A DNA stretch of 64,000 bases from Myxococcales bacterium (lineage in GTDB: Bacteria; Myxococcota_A; Polyangia; Polyangiales; Houyiibacteriaceae), in assembly GCA_019637115.1 (NCBI GenBank), contig JAHBWH010000015.1:1-64000 (forward strand), in the 5' to 3' direction. The position numbers were made by a program, and so were the translations under genes. Of this stretch, positions 51,023 through 59,180 are shown piece by piece; positions within the stretch are counted from its first letter, which is position 1; every line of letters begins with the position of its first letter. Below the pieces are notes generated by a model. That model was not told the origin of the DNA and did not search any database. It worked only from the letters and a program-made list of their open reading frames with translations.

Positions 51023-52252
51023 TCAATCCTCCATCGAGAGCCAGCGCGAGAGCGCCGCCCGGAAATCGTCGAGCTGGGTGGTGGTGGGGAACTTGAAGTC
51101 GTGGCCCGTGAGGTCGGACGAGCGGTCGGGCGCGCGCCAGACCGAGCTCGCCGAGGGGTTCGCGGGGTTGATGACGCCGAGCACCTGGCCACAGGCGCGG
51201 CGCTGGGCGTCCGCGTTGCCCGCGTTGCCGACCCCCGTCATGTCGAGGGCCGAGGTCGCCGTCGCGTTGCCGCCCGAGTGGCAGCTCGCGCAGAAGGCCG
51301 AGAGCTGGGGCTGAGCCTGCGCCGTGAACGCGGCGACCGCGCGGCAGCCGTCCACGGGCACCTCGGGATCCTCGGGGTCCTCGGGATCGCCGCCCCCGCC
51401 GCTCCGCCCGATCGAGCCGAAGAGGAAGCCGAGCTGGGCGTCGTCGGGGAAGGCGACCAGCGAGACGCTGCCGCTCCCGATGGGCGCGCTCTCGTACGCG
51501 CCGACGCTCACCTCGATGCCGTTGAAGCGATCGACCGGGTCCGGCTCGGGCAGGCCACCGCGGTAGGTCACCAGCACCGGGTGGCGGAGCCGGACGCCGC
51601 CCTCGCCCGCGTAGACCTTGAGCTCAGCGAGGAAGACCCCAGCCGCCGTGCGCGTCGCGACGAAGGTCAGGCGCGCGCCCTCGAGCTCGGGGGCGGCCTC
51701 GGAGAGCTCGACGACGTTCAGGCCCGGCACGATGTCGCGCGGCTCGGTGGCGCCATCCGCGACGTCCTCCTCCTCGTCCCCGCCGCCCATCCGGCGCGCG
51801 GCCTCCATGCGGATCCACTCGCGGACCCGCTCCGCCTCGGACGCGGGCCAGGCGGGGCCGGCGTGAGCGCCCTTCGTCAGCAGCCGGCTCGAGGTCGGGT
51901 CGCGGAGATCGATGATCGCCGGGTAGCCGAACAAAGTCTCATAAGAGGGCGACGCGAGGAACGCAGGCCCGGTACGATCCGCGTCGTGGCAAGCCCCACA
52001 GCGGTTGTCGAGGAGCGGTTCGATGGTCGAGCGGTAGATGGCCGCAGGGTCGACCTCTTCCTCCTCCGGCGCGGCGTCCCCCGTGACCAGGCCCGCGTCG
52101 TAGGTCGACCCCGGCTGCATCTCCAGCGTGGCGGCGTTGCAGCCACCGAGGAGCGCGAGCGCGACCAGGCCGACGAGGGGAGTCGGGGCCCCGACCAAGA
52201 GGGCCGAGGGGTGCTGCGTGACGGGGTCGGTAGGGGCGTCGTGGGTACGCAT
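51023..52252 (-). CDS. Di-haem cytochrome-like lipoprotein
   Basis: 409 aa. A lipoprotein signal ends LLGGCNAA (Cys ~38; the long N-region suggests the true start could be later). Two CxxCH motifs are seen: CGACH in IEPLLDNRCGACHDADRTG (~residue 85) and CASCH in LSAFCASCHSGGNAT (~residue 320). Between them is a beta-rich domain (LTFVATRTAAGVFLAELKVY). The pattern matches planctomycete-type cytochrome modules. First gene of the operon, with a 133-bp divergent promoter region shared with the DUF4266 gene. Confidence 0.82.
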   Translation of the reverse strand: MRTHDAPTDPVTQHPSALLVGAPTPLVGLVALALLGGCNAATLEMQPGSTYDAGLVTGDAAPEEEEVDPAAIYRSTIEPLLDNRCGACHDADRTGPAFLASPSYETLFGYPAIIDLRDPTSSRLLTKGAHAGPAWPASEAERVREWIRMEAARRMGGGDEEEDVADGATEPRDIVPGLNVVELSEAAPELEGARLTFVATRTAAGVFLAELKVYAGEGGVRLRHPVLVTYRGGLPEPDPVDRFNGIEVSVGAYESAPIGSGSVSLVAFPDDAQLGFLFGSIGRSGGGGDPEDPEDPEVPVDGCRAVAAFTAQAQPQLSAFCASCHSGGNATATSALDMTGVGNAGNADAQRRACGQVLGVINPANPSASSVWRAPDRSSDLTGHDFKFPTTTQLDDFRAALSRWLSMED

Positions 52253-52385
52253 CGTCTGGTGCGTTTGATGCTGTGCAATCTCCGAACCACCCTCTCCATT
52301 CGGCTAACCTCTTGGAATCACGTCGGTCAGCGCTGGTGCCCACGGACCCCCCGGGGACGACGCACCCCCCAAAAGGGCTGAATTC
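52253..52385. promoter_or_regulatory. Shared promoter region of two divergent envelope operons
   Basis: 133 bp between the cytochrome gene and the DUF4266 gene. It is less GC-rich than the flanks near 52255-52325 (TTTGATGCTGTGCAATC, CTAACCTCTTGGAATC). No clear operator is seen. Four-gene operons leave it in each direction, which suggests joint control. Confidence 0.5.
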
Positions 52386-52598
52386 ATGGTGACTCGAATC
52401 CCCACCCGCCTCCTCCTCGGCCTGACGCTCGCCAGTTGCGCGACCGTCGCACCTTACGAGCGCGAGATCCTCTCGCGGCCCGACATGGAGCTCGACCGCG
52501 ACGAAGCGCTCGGGCGCGCCGAGTCGCACGCGACCGAGGTCAGAGAGGGGGCGAGCGGTGGCTTCGGCGGCGGCGGCGGAGGGTGCGGGTGCAACTGA
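52386..52598 (+). CDS. DUF4266 small lipoprotein
   Basis: 70 aa. The lipoprotein signal ends LTLASCATV. The mature peptide has VAPYEREILSRPDMELD and ends GGFGGGGGGCGCN, the unmistakable pattern of DUF4266 proteins. In other bacteria the family travels with a DUF3570 barrel, and often with a TlpA-type protein and ApbE. Here the DUF3570 gene lies two genes on. Its role is unknown; the Cys-Gly-Cys tail suggests attachment or metal binding. First gene of the plus-strand operon. Confidence 0.93.
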   Translation: MVTRIPTRLLLGLTLASCATVAPYEREILSRPDMELDRDEALGRAESHATEVREGASGGFGGGGGGCGCN

Positions 52599-53092
52599 AG
52601 GCCGTCCCCTCCTCCTCGAGCGTTTGGGTCTCGCTGAGCGTGCTGGCGCTCGTCGTCGTCACGGGCTGCAGCGCCGACGTGATCTCACCCGTCCCCGTCG
52701 CGCCCGACCGCTGCGCCTTCGAGGAGGAGGTCTACCCCATCCTCGCCCGCGACTGCGGCTTCCCCTACTGCCATGGCACCTCGGACCGGTTCTTCCAGGT
52801 CTGGGCGCCGGGGCGCGCGCGGCTCGACGCCGAGGCGACGGGCATCCTCGCGCCGCCGACCCGCGCGGAGCTCGAACGCAGCTATGATCGCGCGCGCTCG
52901 ATGCTGCGTGGCTACGACCCGGAGGGCACCCCCGACGACGCGCTGCTCCTGCGCAAGCCGCTCGAGGTCAGCGCGGGGGGCGCCGGTCACGCGGGCCGGG
53001 ACGCGCTCGGCCGGAACGTCTACGCCTCGCAGGAGGACCCACGGTGGCAGACGCTGCACCAATGGGCGCATGGAGAGCTCCGATGTCCGTGA
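52589..53092 (+). CDS. Lipoprotein with an atypical haem-like C-x4-CH motif
   Basis: 167 aa from the GTG at 52589 with GGAGGG upstream; it overlaps the DUF4266 stop by 10 bp. A signal ends VLALVVVTGCSA. The mature part begins RCAFEEEVYPILARDCGFPYCHG: the position of a cytochrome CxxCH motif is held by C-G-F-P-Y-C-H (C-x4-CH), which ordinary haem lyases would not recognise. WQTLHQWAHGEL closes it. It may bind haem in a special way or be a relative that has lost it. Confidence 0.75.
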   Translation: MQLKAVPSSSSVWVSLSVLALVVVTGCSADVISPVPVAPDRCAFEEEVYPILARDCGFPYCHGTSDRFFQVWAPGRARLDAEATGILAPPTRAELERSYDRARSMLRGYDPEGTPDDALLLRKPLEVSAGGAGHAGRDALGRNVYASQEDPRWQTLHQWAHGELRCP

Positions 53093-55416
53093 GCATCGTC
53101 GCTCGGCTGTTGGGGGTGGTCCTCTGCTTCGTCGGCGCGAGCGAGGCGCGGGCGTTCTCGTCGTCCACGCGCTTCGCCGCGCCCTTCAGCGGCGCCGAGA
53201 CTGGCGCGTGGGGCGGCGCCGGGGGCCGCTGGTTCACCGGCAGCCCCGGTGACGGCTACACGTGCGCGGTCTGCCACGGGGAGGAGCCTGCGCCGATCGA
53301 GATCTCCGGCATCCCCGAGCGCTTCGAGCCGGGCGCCACCTACACGATCGACGTCTCGTGGCCCGCGGAGGACATCGGCGCGTTCGTGCTCGAGCTGGTC
53401 GACGACGACGGACGCCCAGCCGGGAGCCTGAACGTGGTGGACGACGCCGAGGAGACGCGCTGCCCCACGGACGCTCCCGCGACGCAGGTCTGGCCGGTGG
53501 GCGAGCGCGAGGTCCTGCTGACGGAGGCTTGCGGCGCGCGGCGCACGCGGCTCGAGTGGACGGCGCCGACCACGGGCGTCGGCGCGCGCCTCTTCTTCGC
53601 GGGTGTGGTCGGCAACCGCAGCGGGGATCCCACTGGCGACGCGACGCGGGTCGAGAGCTGGGGCATCGCGCGGGTGGGCGCGCCCGCGGTCGAGGCGGGG
53701 AGCGTCGGCTGCGCCGCGGGGGGCCGGCCGGGGACGGCGCTGTGGTTGGTGGTCGGGCTCTTGGGGTGGCGGCGTCGGATCGTTTTTGGGGCCGGGTCTG
53801 GGTCTGGGTCCGGGTCTGGGTCCGGGTCTGGGTCTGGGTCTGGGTCGGCTTCCGGGTCCGGGTCCGTTTCCGGGTCCGTTTCCGGGTCGGTTTCCGGGTC
53901 CGTTTCCGGGTCCGTTTCCGGGTCCGGGTCCGGCTTTGGCTATTGCCTGGGTTTGGACGGCTCTGGGGACGTGCACGCGCACGCGCACGCGCACGCGCAC
54001 GTGGACGTGGACGTGCACGTGCACGCGCACGTGGACGCGCACGTGGACGCGCACGTGGACGTGGACGTGGACGTGGACGTGGACGTGGACGTGCACGTGG
54101 ACGTGGACGTGGACGTGGACGTGGACGTGGACGTGGACGTGGACGCGGACGTGGACGCGCGCGCGCACGTGGACGTGGACGCGCACGCGCACGTGGACGT
54201 GGACGTGGACGCGCACGCGCACGTGGACGTGGACGTGGACGTGGACGCGCACGTGGACGTGGACGTGGACGTGCACGCGCACGTGGACGTGGACGCGGAC
54301 GCTCGCGTCGGCGTGCGCTGCGGTCGCGCGCTCGCGGTCGTGCTTCTGGTCGGCGTTTGGCCGGGGGTCGTGCTTGCCGAGGACACGATCTCGGCGACGT
54401 TCTTCGTCCGTGCGGACACCGACCAGACGACCGTGGTCTCGCCCGAGCTTGCCGCGAGCCTCCGGGTCGGCGACCGGACGACCGTGCGGGCCGGGTACAC
54501 CGTCGACATCTGGACGAGCGCCTCGATCGACGTTCGAACCGCGGCGACGCGCGCCATCCGCGAGCAGCGCGACGAGATCAACGCGGGCGTCGCCCACGAG
54601 CTCGACGACGTGACGCTCGGCGTCGACTACCGCTTCAGCCACGAGCCCGACTACGTCGCGCACGGGGGCGGGCTCTTCGCGAGCTACCGCTTCGCGGACG
54701 GCAACGCGACGCTCTCCGCGCGCCTCGCCTTCGCGCAGGACATCGTGAGCCGCAGCGGCGACGACGCCTTCGAGCGCCGGCTCGGCACCTTCGGCGGCCT
54801 GCTGACCTTCACCCAGAACATCGACCCGCGGACGCTCGTCCAGCTCGCGTACGAGCTCGTGCGGCGCGAGGGTTATCAATCGAGCCCCTACCGCTTCGTC
54901 GGCATCGGCGCCGATGGGCGCTGCAACATGGCCGCCGCCCTCTGCGTCCCGGAGACGCACCCCACGCAGCGCACCCGCAACGCCTTCGTGCTCCGCGCGA
55001 AGCGCGCCTTCGGCGAGCATTGGAGCTTCGGCCTCGACTACCGCTTCTACATCGACGACTGGGCGCTCCGCGGCAACACCCTGCTCGGCACACTGGGTCT
55101 GATCCCCAAGGAGCGCTCGCTCGTGACGCTGCGCTACCGCTTCCACCACCAGACCGGCGCCAGCTTCTACTCGCCCGCGTATGGAGGAGACCTGAGCACC
55201 ATCCCTCGCTTCGTCACGCGCGACCGCGAGCTCTCGCCGCTCCACTCGCACCGCCTCGCGATCGCGTGGGAGCAGGGCATCGACCTCTCCGACGCGGGGC
55301 CCGAGCTGCGCATCACGCTCGCGCTCGGCGGCTCGACCTTCCGCTATTTCGACTTCGTCGGGCTCGAGCGCGTCTTCGCGCTCGACGTCACCCTCGCCGC
55401 CGTGGTGGTGCTCTGA
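53083..55416 (+). CDS. Haem-motif/MYXO-CTERM-like protein fused through repeats to a DUF3570 barrel
   Basis: 777 aa in one open frame from the ATG at 53083. Residues 1-~25 are a signal peptide. Residues ~26-210 have CAVCH (~57) and a Reeler-like beta domain (GATYTIDVSWPAEDIGAFVLEL), then a MYXO-CTERM-like tail: GCAAGG, a helix, and GWRRR at ~240. Instead of stopping, the frame crosses two tandem arrays giving (GS)n/(VS)n and (VD)n/(HA)n. From ~411 a second signal-like helix (ALAVVLLVGVWPGVVLA) leads into a complete DUF3570 barrel (TISATFFVRADTDQTTVVSPELA..., DYRFSHEPDYVAHGGGLFASY). A separate GTG start at 54313 is possible but has no ribosome site. Confidence 0.82.
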   Translation: MSVSIVARLLGVVLCFVGASEARAFSSSTRFAAPFSGAETGAWGGAGGRWFTGSPGDGYTCAVCHGEEPAPIEISGIPERFEPGATYTIDVSWPAEDIGAFVLELVDDDGRPAGSLNVVDDAEETRCPTDAPATQVWPVGEREVLLTEACGARRTRLEWTAPTTGVGARLFFAGVVGNRSGDPTGDATRVESWGIARVGAPAVEAGSVGCAAGGRPGTALWLVVGLLGWRRRIVFGAGSGSGSGSGSGSGSGSGSASGSGSVSGSVSGSVSGSVSGSVSGSGSGFGYCLGLDGSGDVHAHAHAHAHVDVDVHVHAHVDAHVDAHVDVDVDVDVDVDVHVDVDVDVDVDVDVDVDADVDARAHVDVDAHAHVDVDVDAHAHVDVDVDVDAHVDVDVDVHAHVDVDADARVGVRCGRALAVVLLVGVWPGVVLAEDTISATFFVRADTDQTTVVSPELAASLRVGDRTTVRAGYTVDIWTSASIDVRTAATRAIREQRDEINAGVAHELDDVTLGVDYRFSHEPDYVAHGGGLFASYRFADGNATLSARLAFAQDIVSRSGDDAFERRLGTFGGLLTFTQNIDPRTLVQLAYELVRREGYQSSPYRFVGIGADGRCNMAAALCVPETHPTQRTRNAFVLRAKRAFGEHWSFGLDYRFYIDDWALRGNTLLGTLGLIPKERSLVTLRYRFHHQTGASFYSPAYGGDLSTIPRFVTRDRELSPLHSHRLAIAWEQGIDLSDAGPELRITLALGGSTFRYFDFVGLERVFALDVTLAAVVVL
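53788..53936 (+). repeat. In-frame hexamer array (GGGTCT/GGGTCC, then TCCGTTTCCGGG)
   Basis: Codes for Gly-Ser and Val-Ser-Gly-Ser runs inside the 777-aa frame. It replaces the point where a MYXO-CTERM protein should end. Confidence 0.95.
53970..54301 (+). repeat. In-frame hexamer array (GTGGAC with GCGCAC)
   Basis: About 55 hexamers, coding for Val-Asp and His-Ala dipeptides. It is the longest array in the window. Because units are six bases, changes in copy number keep the downstream frame. Confidence 0.95.
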
Positions 55417-56894
55417 TGGACGACAAACCGATGCCTCCGATGAGCCGCTTGGATCGTCTGGCCGCCCGAGCGAGCGCGCGCGTGCGCCCGCTCGCCCTGC
55501 GTTCGGACGCGCGTGAGCCTCGAACCTCCGCGCTGGCCCCGCGATCGAGCGCGCGTCTGCCTCGGCTCACCGCGCTCGCCCCGCGATCGAGCGCGCGCGC
55601 CCTCTGGCTCGCCGCCCTCCTCGCCGCGTCGACCTCACCCGTGCTCGCCCAAGACGACGAGCCGACCGAGACCTTCGACGAGAGCGATCCGGGCGACAGC
55701 GGCGAGGACATCGACGTCAGCGACTGGGCCCTCCCCCGCGTCCTCGTGGTCGTCGGCCCGCGCTTGCATCAAGCGGTCGCGAGCCAGGTCAACGACGTGC
55801 TCCGGGGCGTCGCAGAGATCGTCGACGGGCGCTCCTACGTGCGCCGCGCTCAGCGTGAGGGGCTGCGCCCGACCAGCGACACCGCGTACGAGCAGCTGCT
55901 CGCGGAAGAAGACGTCGCGCTCGTCATCGAGCTCCAGCCTGGGCGGCTCCGCTTCATCCCCACCGTGCGCACGATCTACCGAGAGGGTCGCAACGGCTTC
56001 GTCCTGCTCGAAGAGCAGCACCCGCTCTCGGGGCTGCGCTTGCTCGGCGCCGAGCGGCGGCGCATCGCCGACGAGGTCCGGCTCGCGCTCGCGGTCACGA
56101 CGCGCCCCTCGGGTGGACCGCCGGGGCCGGGGGAGTCCTCGCTCCCGCGCGAGCTTCGGCGCCCCGCGGACGAGGAGCGCCCCCGCGACGAGGCGACCCC
56201 CGGCCGCGTGATCGAGGTCGAGCTCGCGGTGGGCGGCGGCATCGGCACGAGGAGCTTCTCGCTGCCCACCCAGGCCGGCCAGCTGCGCCTCGGCACCACG
56301 CCCTTCCCTGCCGCGCGCCTCGACGCGGGGCTGCACATCCGCCCGAGCGCCGCGAGCCGCCTGCGCGCGGGCTTCTCGCTGAGCTACTCGACGAGCGTCG
56401 GCCTGCGCACGACCGACTACCGCATCGACGGCTCCGAGCGGGAGACCGCATCGCGCTCGCAGCGACTCGACGCCGCCGTCGAGCTCGACGTGCGCCTGGG
56501 GCGCGAGCGAGGGAGCGCGGCGCTCGCCGTCGCGCTCGGGTGGAGCCTGCGACGCTTCTCGAGCGAGGCGCCCGTGACGCTGCCGGACTTCGGCCTCGGT
56601 GGCCCTCGGCTCGCGCTCGGCGTCGTGGTGCCGCTCTTCGACGGCCGCCTACGCGTCGGCCTCGTCCCCGACCTCCAGCTCCTCGTGCGCGTCTCCGATC
56701 CACTCCAGGCCGAGGGCATCCGCACGCCCGGCGTGGCGGTCGGCGGCGAGGCGACCGTCGCCGTCGCCCTCACGGACGCCTTCCTCGTGCGCCTCGCCTA
56801 CCGCGAGTCGCACGCGCTCCTCTCGAGCGAGCGCGCCGAGGGGAGCCGAGACATCGAGCGCTACCTCGCGCTCCAGCTCGTGTACGCCCCCTGA
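55416..56894 (+). CDS. Exported barrel-like protein, last gene of the DUF4266/DUF3570 operon
   Basis: 492 aa; the ATG overlaps the DUF3570 stop (TGATG). The N-terminus is unusually long and basic, with three imperfect copies of ALAPRSSAR/ALRSDAR before a helix ending STSPVLAQ, so the signal peptide starts ~50 residues in. Residues ~100-215 form an alpha/beta domain (LPRVLVVVGPRLHQAVASQVND, YVRRAQREGLRPTSD, LVIELQPGRLRFIP) similar to the exported domain of 4510-5256. Residues ~260-492 alternate strands as in an outer-membrane barrel (VELAVGGGIGTRSF..., ending LALQLVYAP). Function unknown. Confidence 0.78.
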   Translation: MDDKPMPPMSRLDRLAARASARVRPLALRSDAREPRTSALAPRSSARLPRLTALAPRSSARALWLAALLAASTSPVLAQDDEPTETFDESDPGDSGEDIDVSDWALPRVLVVVGPRLHQAVASQVNDVLRGVAEIVDGRSYVRRAQREGLRPTSDTAYEQLLAEEDVALVIELQPGRLRFIPTVRTIYREGRNGFVLLEEQHPLSGLRLLGAERRRIADEVRLALAVTTRPSGGPPGPGESSLPRELRRPADEERPRDEATPGRVIEVELAVGGGIGTRSFSLPTQAGQLRLGTTPFPAARLDAGLHIRPSAASRLRAGFSLSYSTSVGLRTTDYRIDGSERETASRSQRLDAAVELDVRLGRERGSAALAVALGWSLRRFSSEAPVTLPDFGLGGPRLALGVVVPLFDGRLRVGLVPDLQLLVRVSDPLQAEGIRTPGVAVGGEATVAVALTDAFLVRLAYRESHALLSSERAEGSRDIERYLALQLVYAP

Positions 56895-56914
56895 CGGTCG
56901 AGGTCAGCTTCTTT

Positions 56915-57057
56915 GAGGGGCTGTCGCCAGGTCGCCAGCCCCTCCCCCACGGGGCATGAAGCCCCGCGGGGCCCCCTCCCACGAGCCTACGCTCGCTGCG
57001 CTCGCTGCGCGCCGTCCGGTAGGGCGGCTTGCGATAACGGCTGAGCTTCTTCTCAGC
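56915..57057. terminator. Cluster of hairpins between convergent operons
   Basis: GAGGGGCTG (56915) pairs with CAGCCCCTC (56936); CGGGGC with GCCCCG (56950/56961); GCTGAG with CTCAGC (57040/57052). They probably end transcription from both sides. No gene lies in 56895-57052. Confidence 0.65.
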
Positions 57058-58846
57058 TCGCGGCGAGCCCCAAGACGGATCGCGCGAGCGCGCGCGCGTC
57101 CTCGCGGAGCAGCGGCAGCGCGTCGCCGTAGTCGGCTTGGCGGTCGACGCGGTACTCGCCGGGAGGCGCGAGGTCGGGGACCCAGCACGTGTGCAGCGAG
57201 AACCCGACGTCGAGCTGCGGGTGCCGCAGCCGCGCGAGCGGGCCGCGGCTCAGATCACCCGCGTCGAGGATCCAGAGCTCGTCGCCCTCGGGCCCGAGCA
57301 TGATCGTGACGAGGTAGCCTTCGCCCGGTCCGCCGTTCCGACGTGGCGCGAAGGTCGGTGACATCGGGAGCCAGCCGAAGGGCAGCTCGAGCGCGTCGAG
57401 GATCGCGAGCGAGGAGTGGTCTACCCGGAGAAACTGTCCGGGGAGCGCGACCTGCGGGAGCTCGTCGAGCGGCAAGATGCGGCTCGCTTGGTCGCGGTAG
57501 ACATCGGTGATGCGGGTCGTGAGCAGCTCGGGGTCGTAGCCGAGCGTGACCCAGTGGGACTGCCCGAGCGGTCGCGCCGGGTCGCGCTCGTCTCGCGACC
57601 AGAGCGTGACGCCGAAGAGCCGCTCGTCGTCGAGGAGCTGGCTCTCGAGCACCGCGCCCGTGCGAGCGTCGACGACGTAGCGACCATGGGGCGTGATGTC
57701 GGCGGGCATCACCATCATGCCGACGTTGCGCGGATCGACGGTCGCGCCCGAGTGGTGGACGACGTCGTGCGCGCGGATCCACTCGCTCGGATCGGCCGAG
57801 TTCTGGTGCATCAGCGCGACGACGAGGCGGTCCCCCGCGTCCCCCCGCTCGACGAGGAAGTGCGCGCTCTCGTAGGGGATCTCGACGCGCGTCGCGGTCG
57901 CCGTCGCGCCGCCCAACGACGCCTTGGGCACGACCCAGAGCACCGTCGTCGGACGCTGCGCCCGCGTGACGTCGCCGCCCGCCATCTGCTCCGCCTCGAC
58001 CATGAACGCGCCGTCGTTGAGGATGAGGTAGCGATCGGTCGTCTGGATCTGGTGGAGCGACTGCTCGATGATCACGGGCGCGCCGCTCGCGTCGATCAGC
58101 TCGGTGACCACGGGCTCGGTGCGTCCGTCCCAGACGAGCACGCGGGCGAAGGGCTCGAGCGACAGCCCGTCGATCGGCGCGGCCCAGTTCACGGTGTAGA
58201 CGCGGTCGTCGATCGGATCCCAGACCGGGTGCGCCGACGACATGTGCACCGGCAAGAGCGCGAGACCGGGCACGATGCCCTCGAGCATCGGACGCCAGGT
58301 CGAGAGCTGCCCGACGGGCGACACGACGTCGAGCGTCTCGGGGTCGATCTCCCACGGCCGCCCTGCGTCGTAGGTCGCGAGGATGCGACCGCTCGGCGAG
58401 GGCACGAGCGCAGTGTTCGCGAAGTTCCGCGCGCCGAGCTGCGGCGACATGCGCAGCTGGCCGTTGCTCCGAAACGCGAGGTCGCCCGTGGCGACCTCGT
58501 CGAGGCGAAAGCAGTCGGTGCGCAAGAGCTTGGTCTTCGCCCGGGCGCGGCCGCCCTCGAAGCGAAAGCGCATGACCATTCCGTCCCCCGTGAAGAGCGG
58601 GGTGCCGTCGCCATAGGGGACGCCGCCGACCACGAAGACGAAGCCGAGGATGTCGCTGGGCACACGACCGGCGACGAGCTCGAGCTCCTCATCGTCGATC
58701 TCGGCCCGCGTGCCGTGGAGGATGGAGTCGTGCGCGGGGCCGTCCGGCGGGAGGATGTCGACCCACGGGTCGTCCGAGCCGCATCCGATGAGCCCCCCAG
58801 CCCCCGTGAGGGCCGAGAAGCGAAGCCAATCTCGTCGTGTGAGCAC
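57053..58846 (-). CDS. Exported carotenoid oxygenase-family protein
   Basis: 597 aa from the GTG at 58846 (a TTG at 58873 and a GTG at 58855 are alternatives). The start reads LTRRDWLRFSALTGAGGLIGCG: a twin-arginine-like motif and a lipobox, so it is exported and lipid-anchored. The seven-bladed propeller shows FTGDGMVMRFRFEGG, four iron-ligand His candidates (SSAHPVWDP; SLHQIQTTDRYLILND; ESAHFLVE; GFSLHTCWVPDL), and a C-terminal dyad-like end. Relatives cleave carotenoids or related alkenes with O2. Most are cytosolic; export is unusual. Confidence 0.85.
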   Translation of the reverse strand: MLTRRDWLRFSALTGAGGLIGCGSDDPWVDILPPDGPAHDSILHGTRAEIDDEELELVAGRVPSDILGFVFVVGGVPYGDGTPLFTGDGMVMRFRFEGGRARAKTKLLRTDCFRLDEVATGDLAFRSNGQLRMSPQLGARNFANTALVPSPSGRILATYDAGRPWEIDPETLDVVSPVGQLSTWRPMLEGIVPGLALLPVHMSSAHPVWDPIDDRVYTVNWAAPIDGLSLEPFARVLVWDGRTEPVVTELIDASGAPVIIEQSLHQIQTTDRYLILNDGAFMVEAEQMAGGDVTRAQRPTTVLWVVPKASLGGATATATRVEIPYESAHFLVERGDAGDRLVVALMHQNSADPSEWIRAHDVVHHSGATVDPRNVGMMVMPADITPHGRYVVDARTGAVLESQLLDDERLFGVTLWSRDERDPARPLGQSHWVTLGYDPELLTTRITDVYRDQASRILPLDELPQVALPGQFLRVDHSSLAILDALELPFGWLPMSPTFAPRRNGGPGEGYLVTIMLGPEGDELWILDAGDLSRGPLARLRHPQLDVGFSLHTCWVPDLAPPGEYRVDRQADYGDALPLLREDARALARSVLGLAAS

Positions 58847-59009
58847 GACGAGCACCCTACCCGGGACACGCAAAAAGTCGACAGTAGAACTTCCAACAAC
58901 CTGCGTCTACTCACGGTCGCCGCGTTTCAGACGTCCCCTCGTCCGGCCACGCAGTGGCCGACGCCGAGTCATCCAGAGCGCGACCGACCTCAGGGGCTCG
59001 CCGGACGAG

Positions 59010-59030
59010 GAGCTGTACTCAGTACAGCTC
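59010..59030. promoter_or_regulatory. 21-bp perfect palindrome
   Basis: Arms GAGCTGTACT and AGTACAGCTC about a central C. It coincides with the left end of the long inverted repeat that follows. A dimeric regulator could bind it. About 165 bp upstream of the carotenoid-oxygenase start. Confidence 0.45.
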
Positions 59031-59180
59031 CCCGGGAGTTCGTGACCAGGTGCGGCAGATCCATCCCGTCCAGCGGCGTTGCTCCTCAGTCACGGGCCAA
59101 CAGCCCGTTCCCTCGTCGCGCCTTGCTGGACGGGCGCCTCTTTGCACCTGGTCACGAACTTCCGGTTCGCTGTACTCAGT
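59018..59180. repeat. Nested long inverted repeat (~163 bp)
   Basis: Outer arms 59018-59052 and 59145-59180 match at about 30 of 36 positions, with AGTTCGTGACCAGGTG perfect. Inside, CCCGTCCAGC (59065) pairs with GCTGGACGGG (59125), and ACGGGC (59092) with GCCCGT (59103). All stems are co-nested, so the strand could fold as one long hairpin. The right end covers the stop codon of the next gene. It could be a small mobile element (MITE) or a structured RNA. Confidence 0.8.

Noticed and set aside
53970-54301. Reading the Val-Asp/His-Ala run as a functional domain.
   Set aside because: The coding sequence is a simple hexamer array like others outside genes, so the peptide is most simply a by-product.
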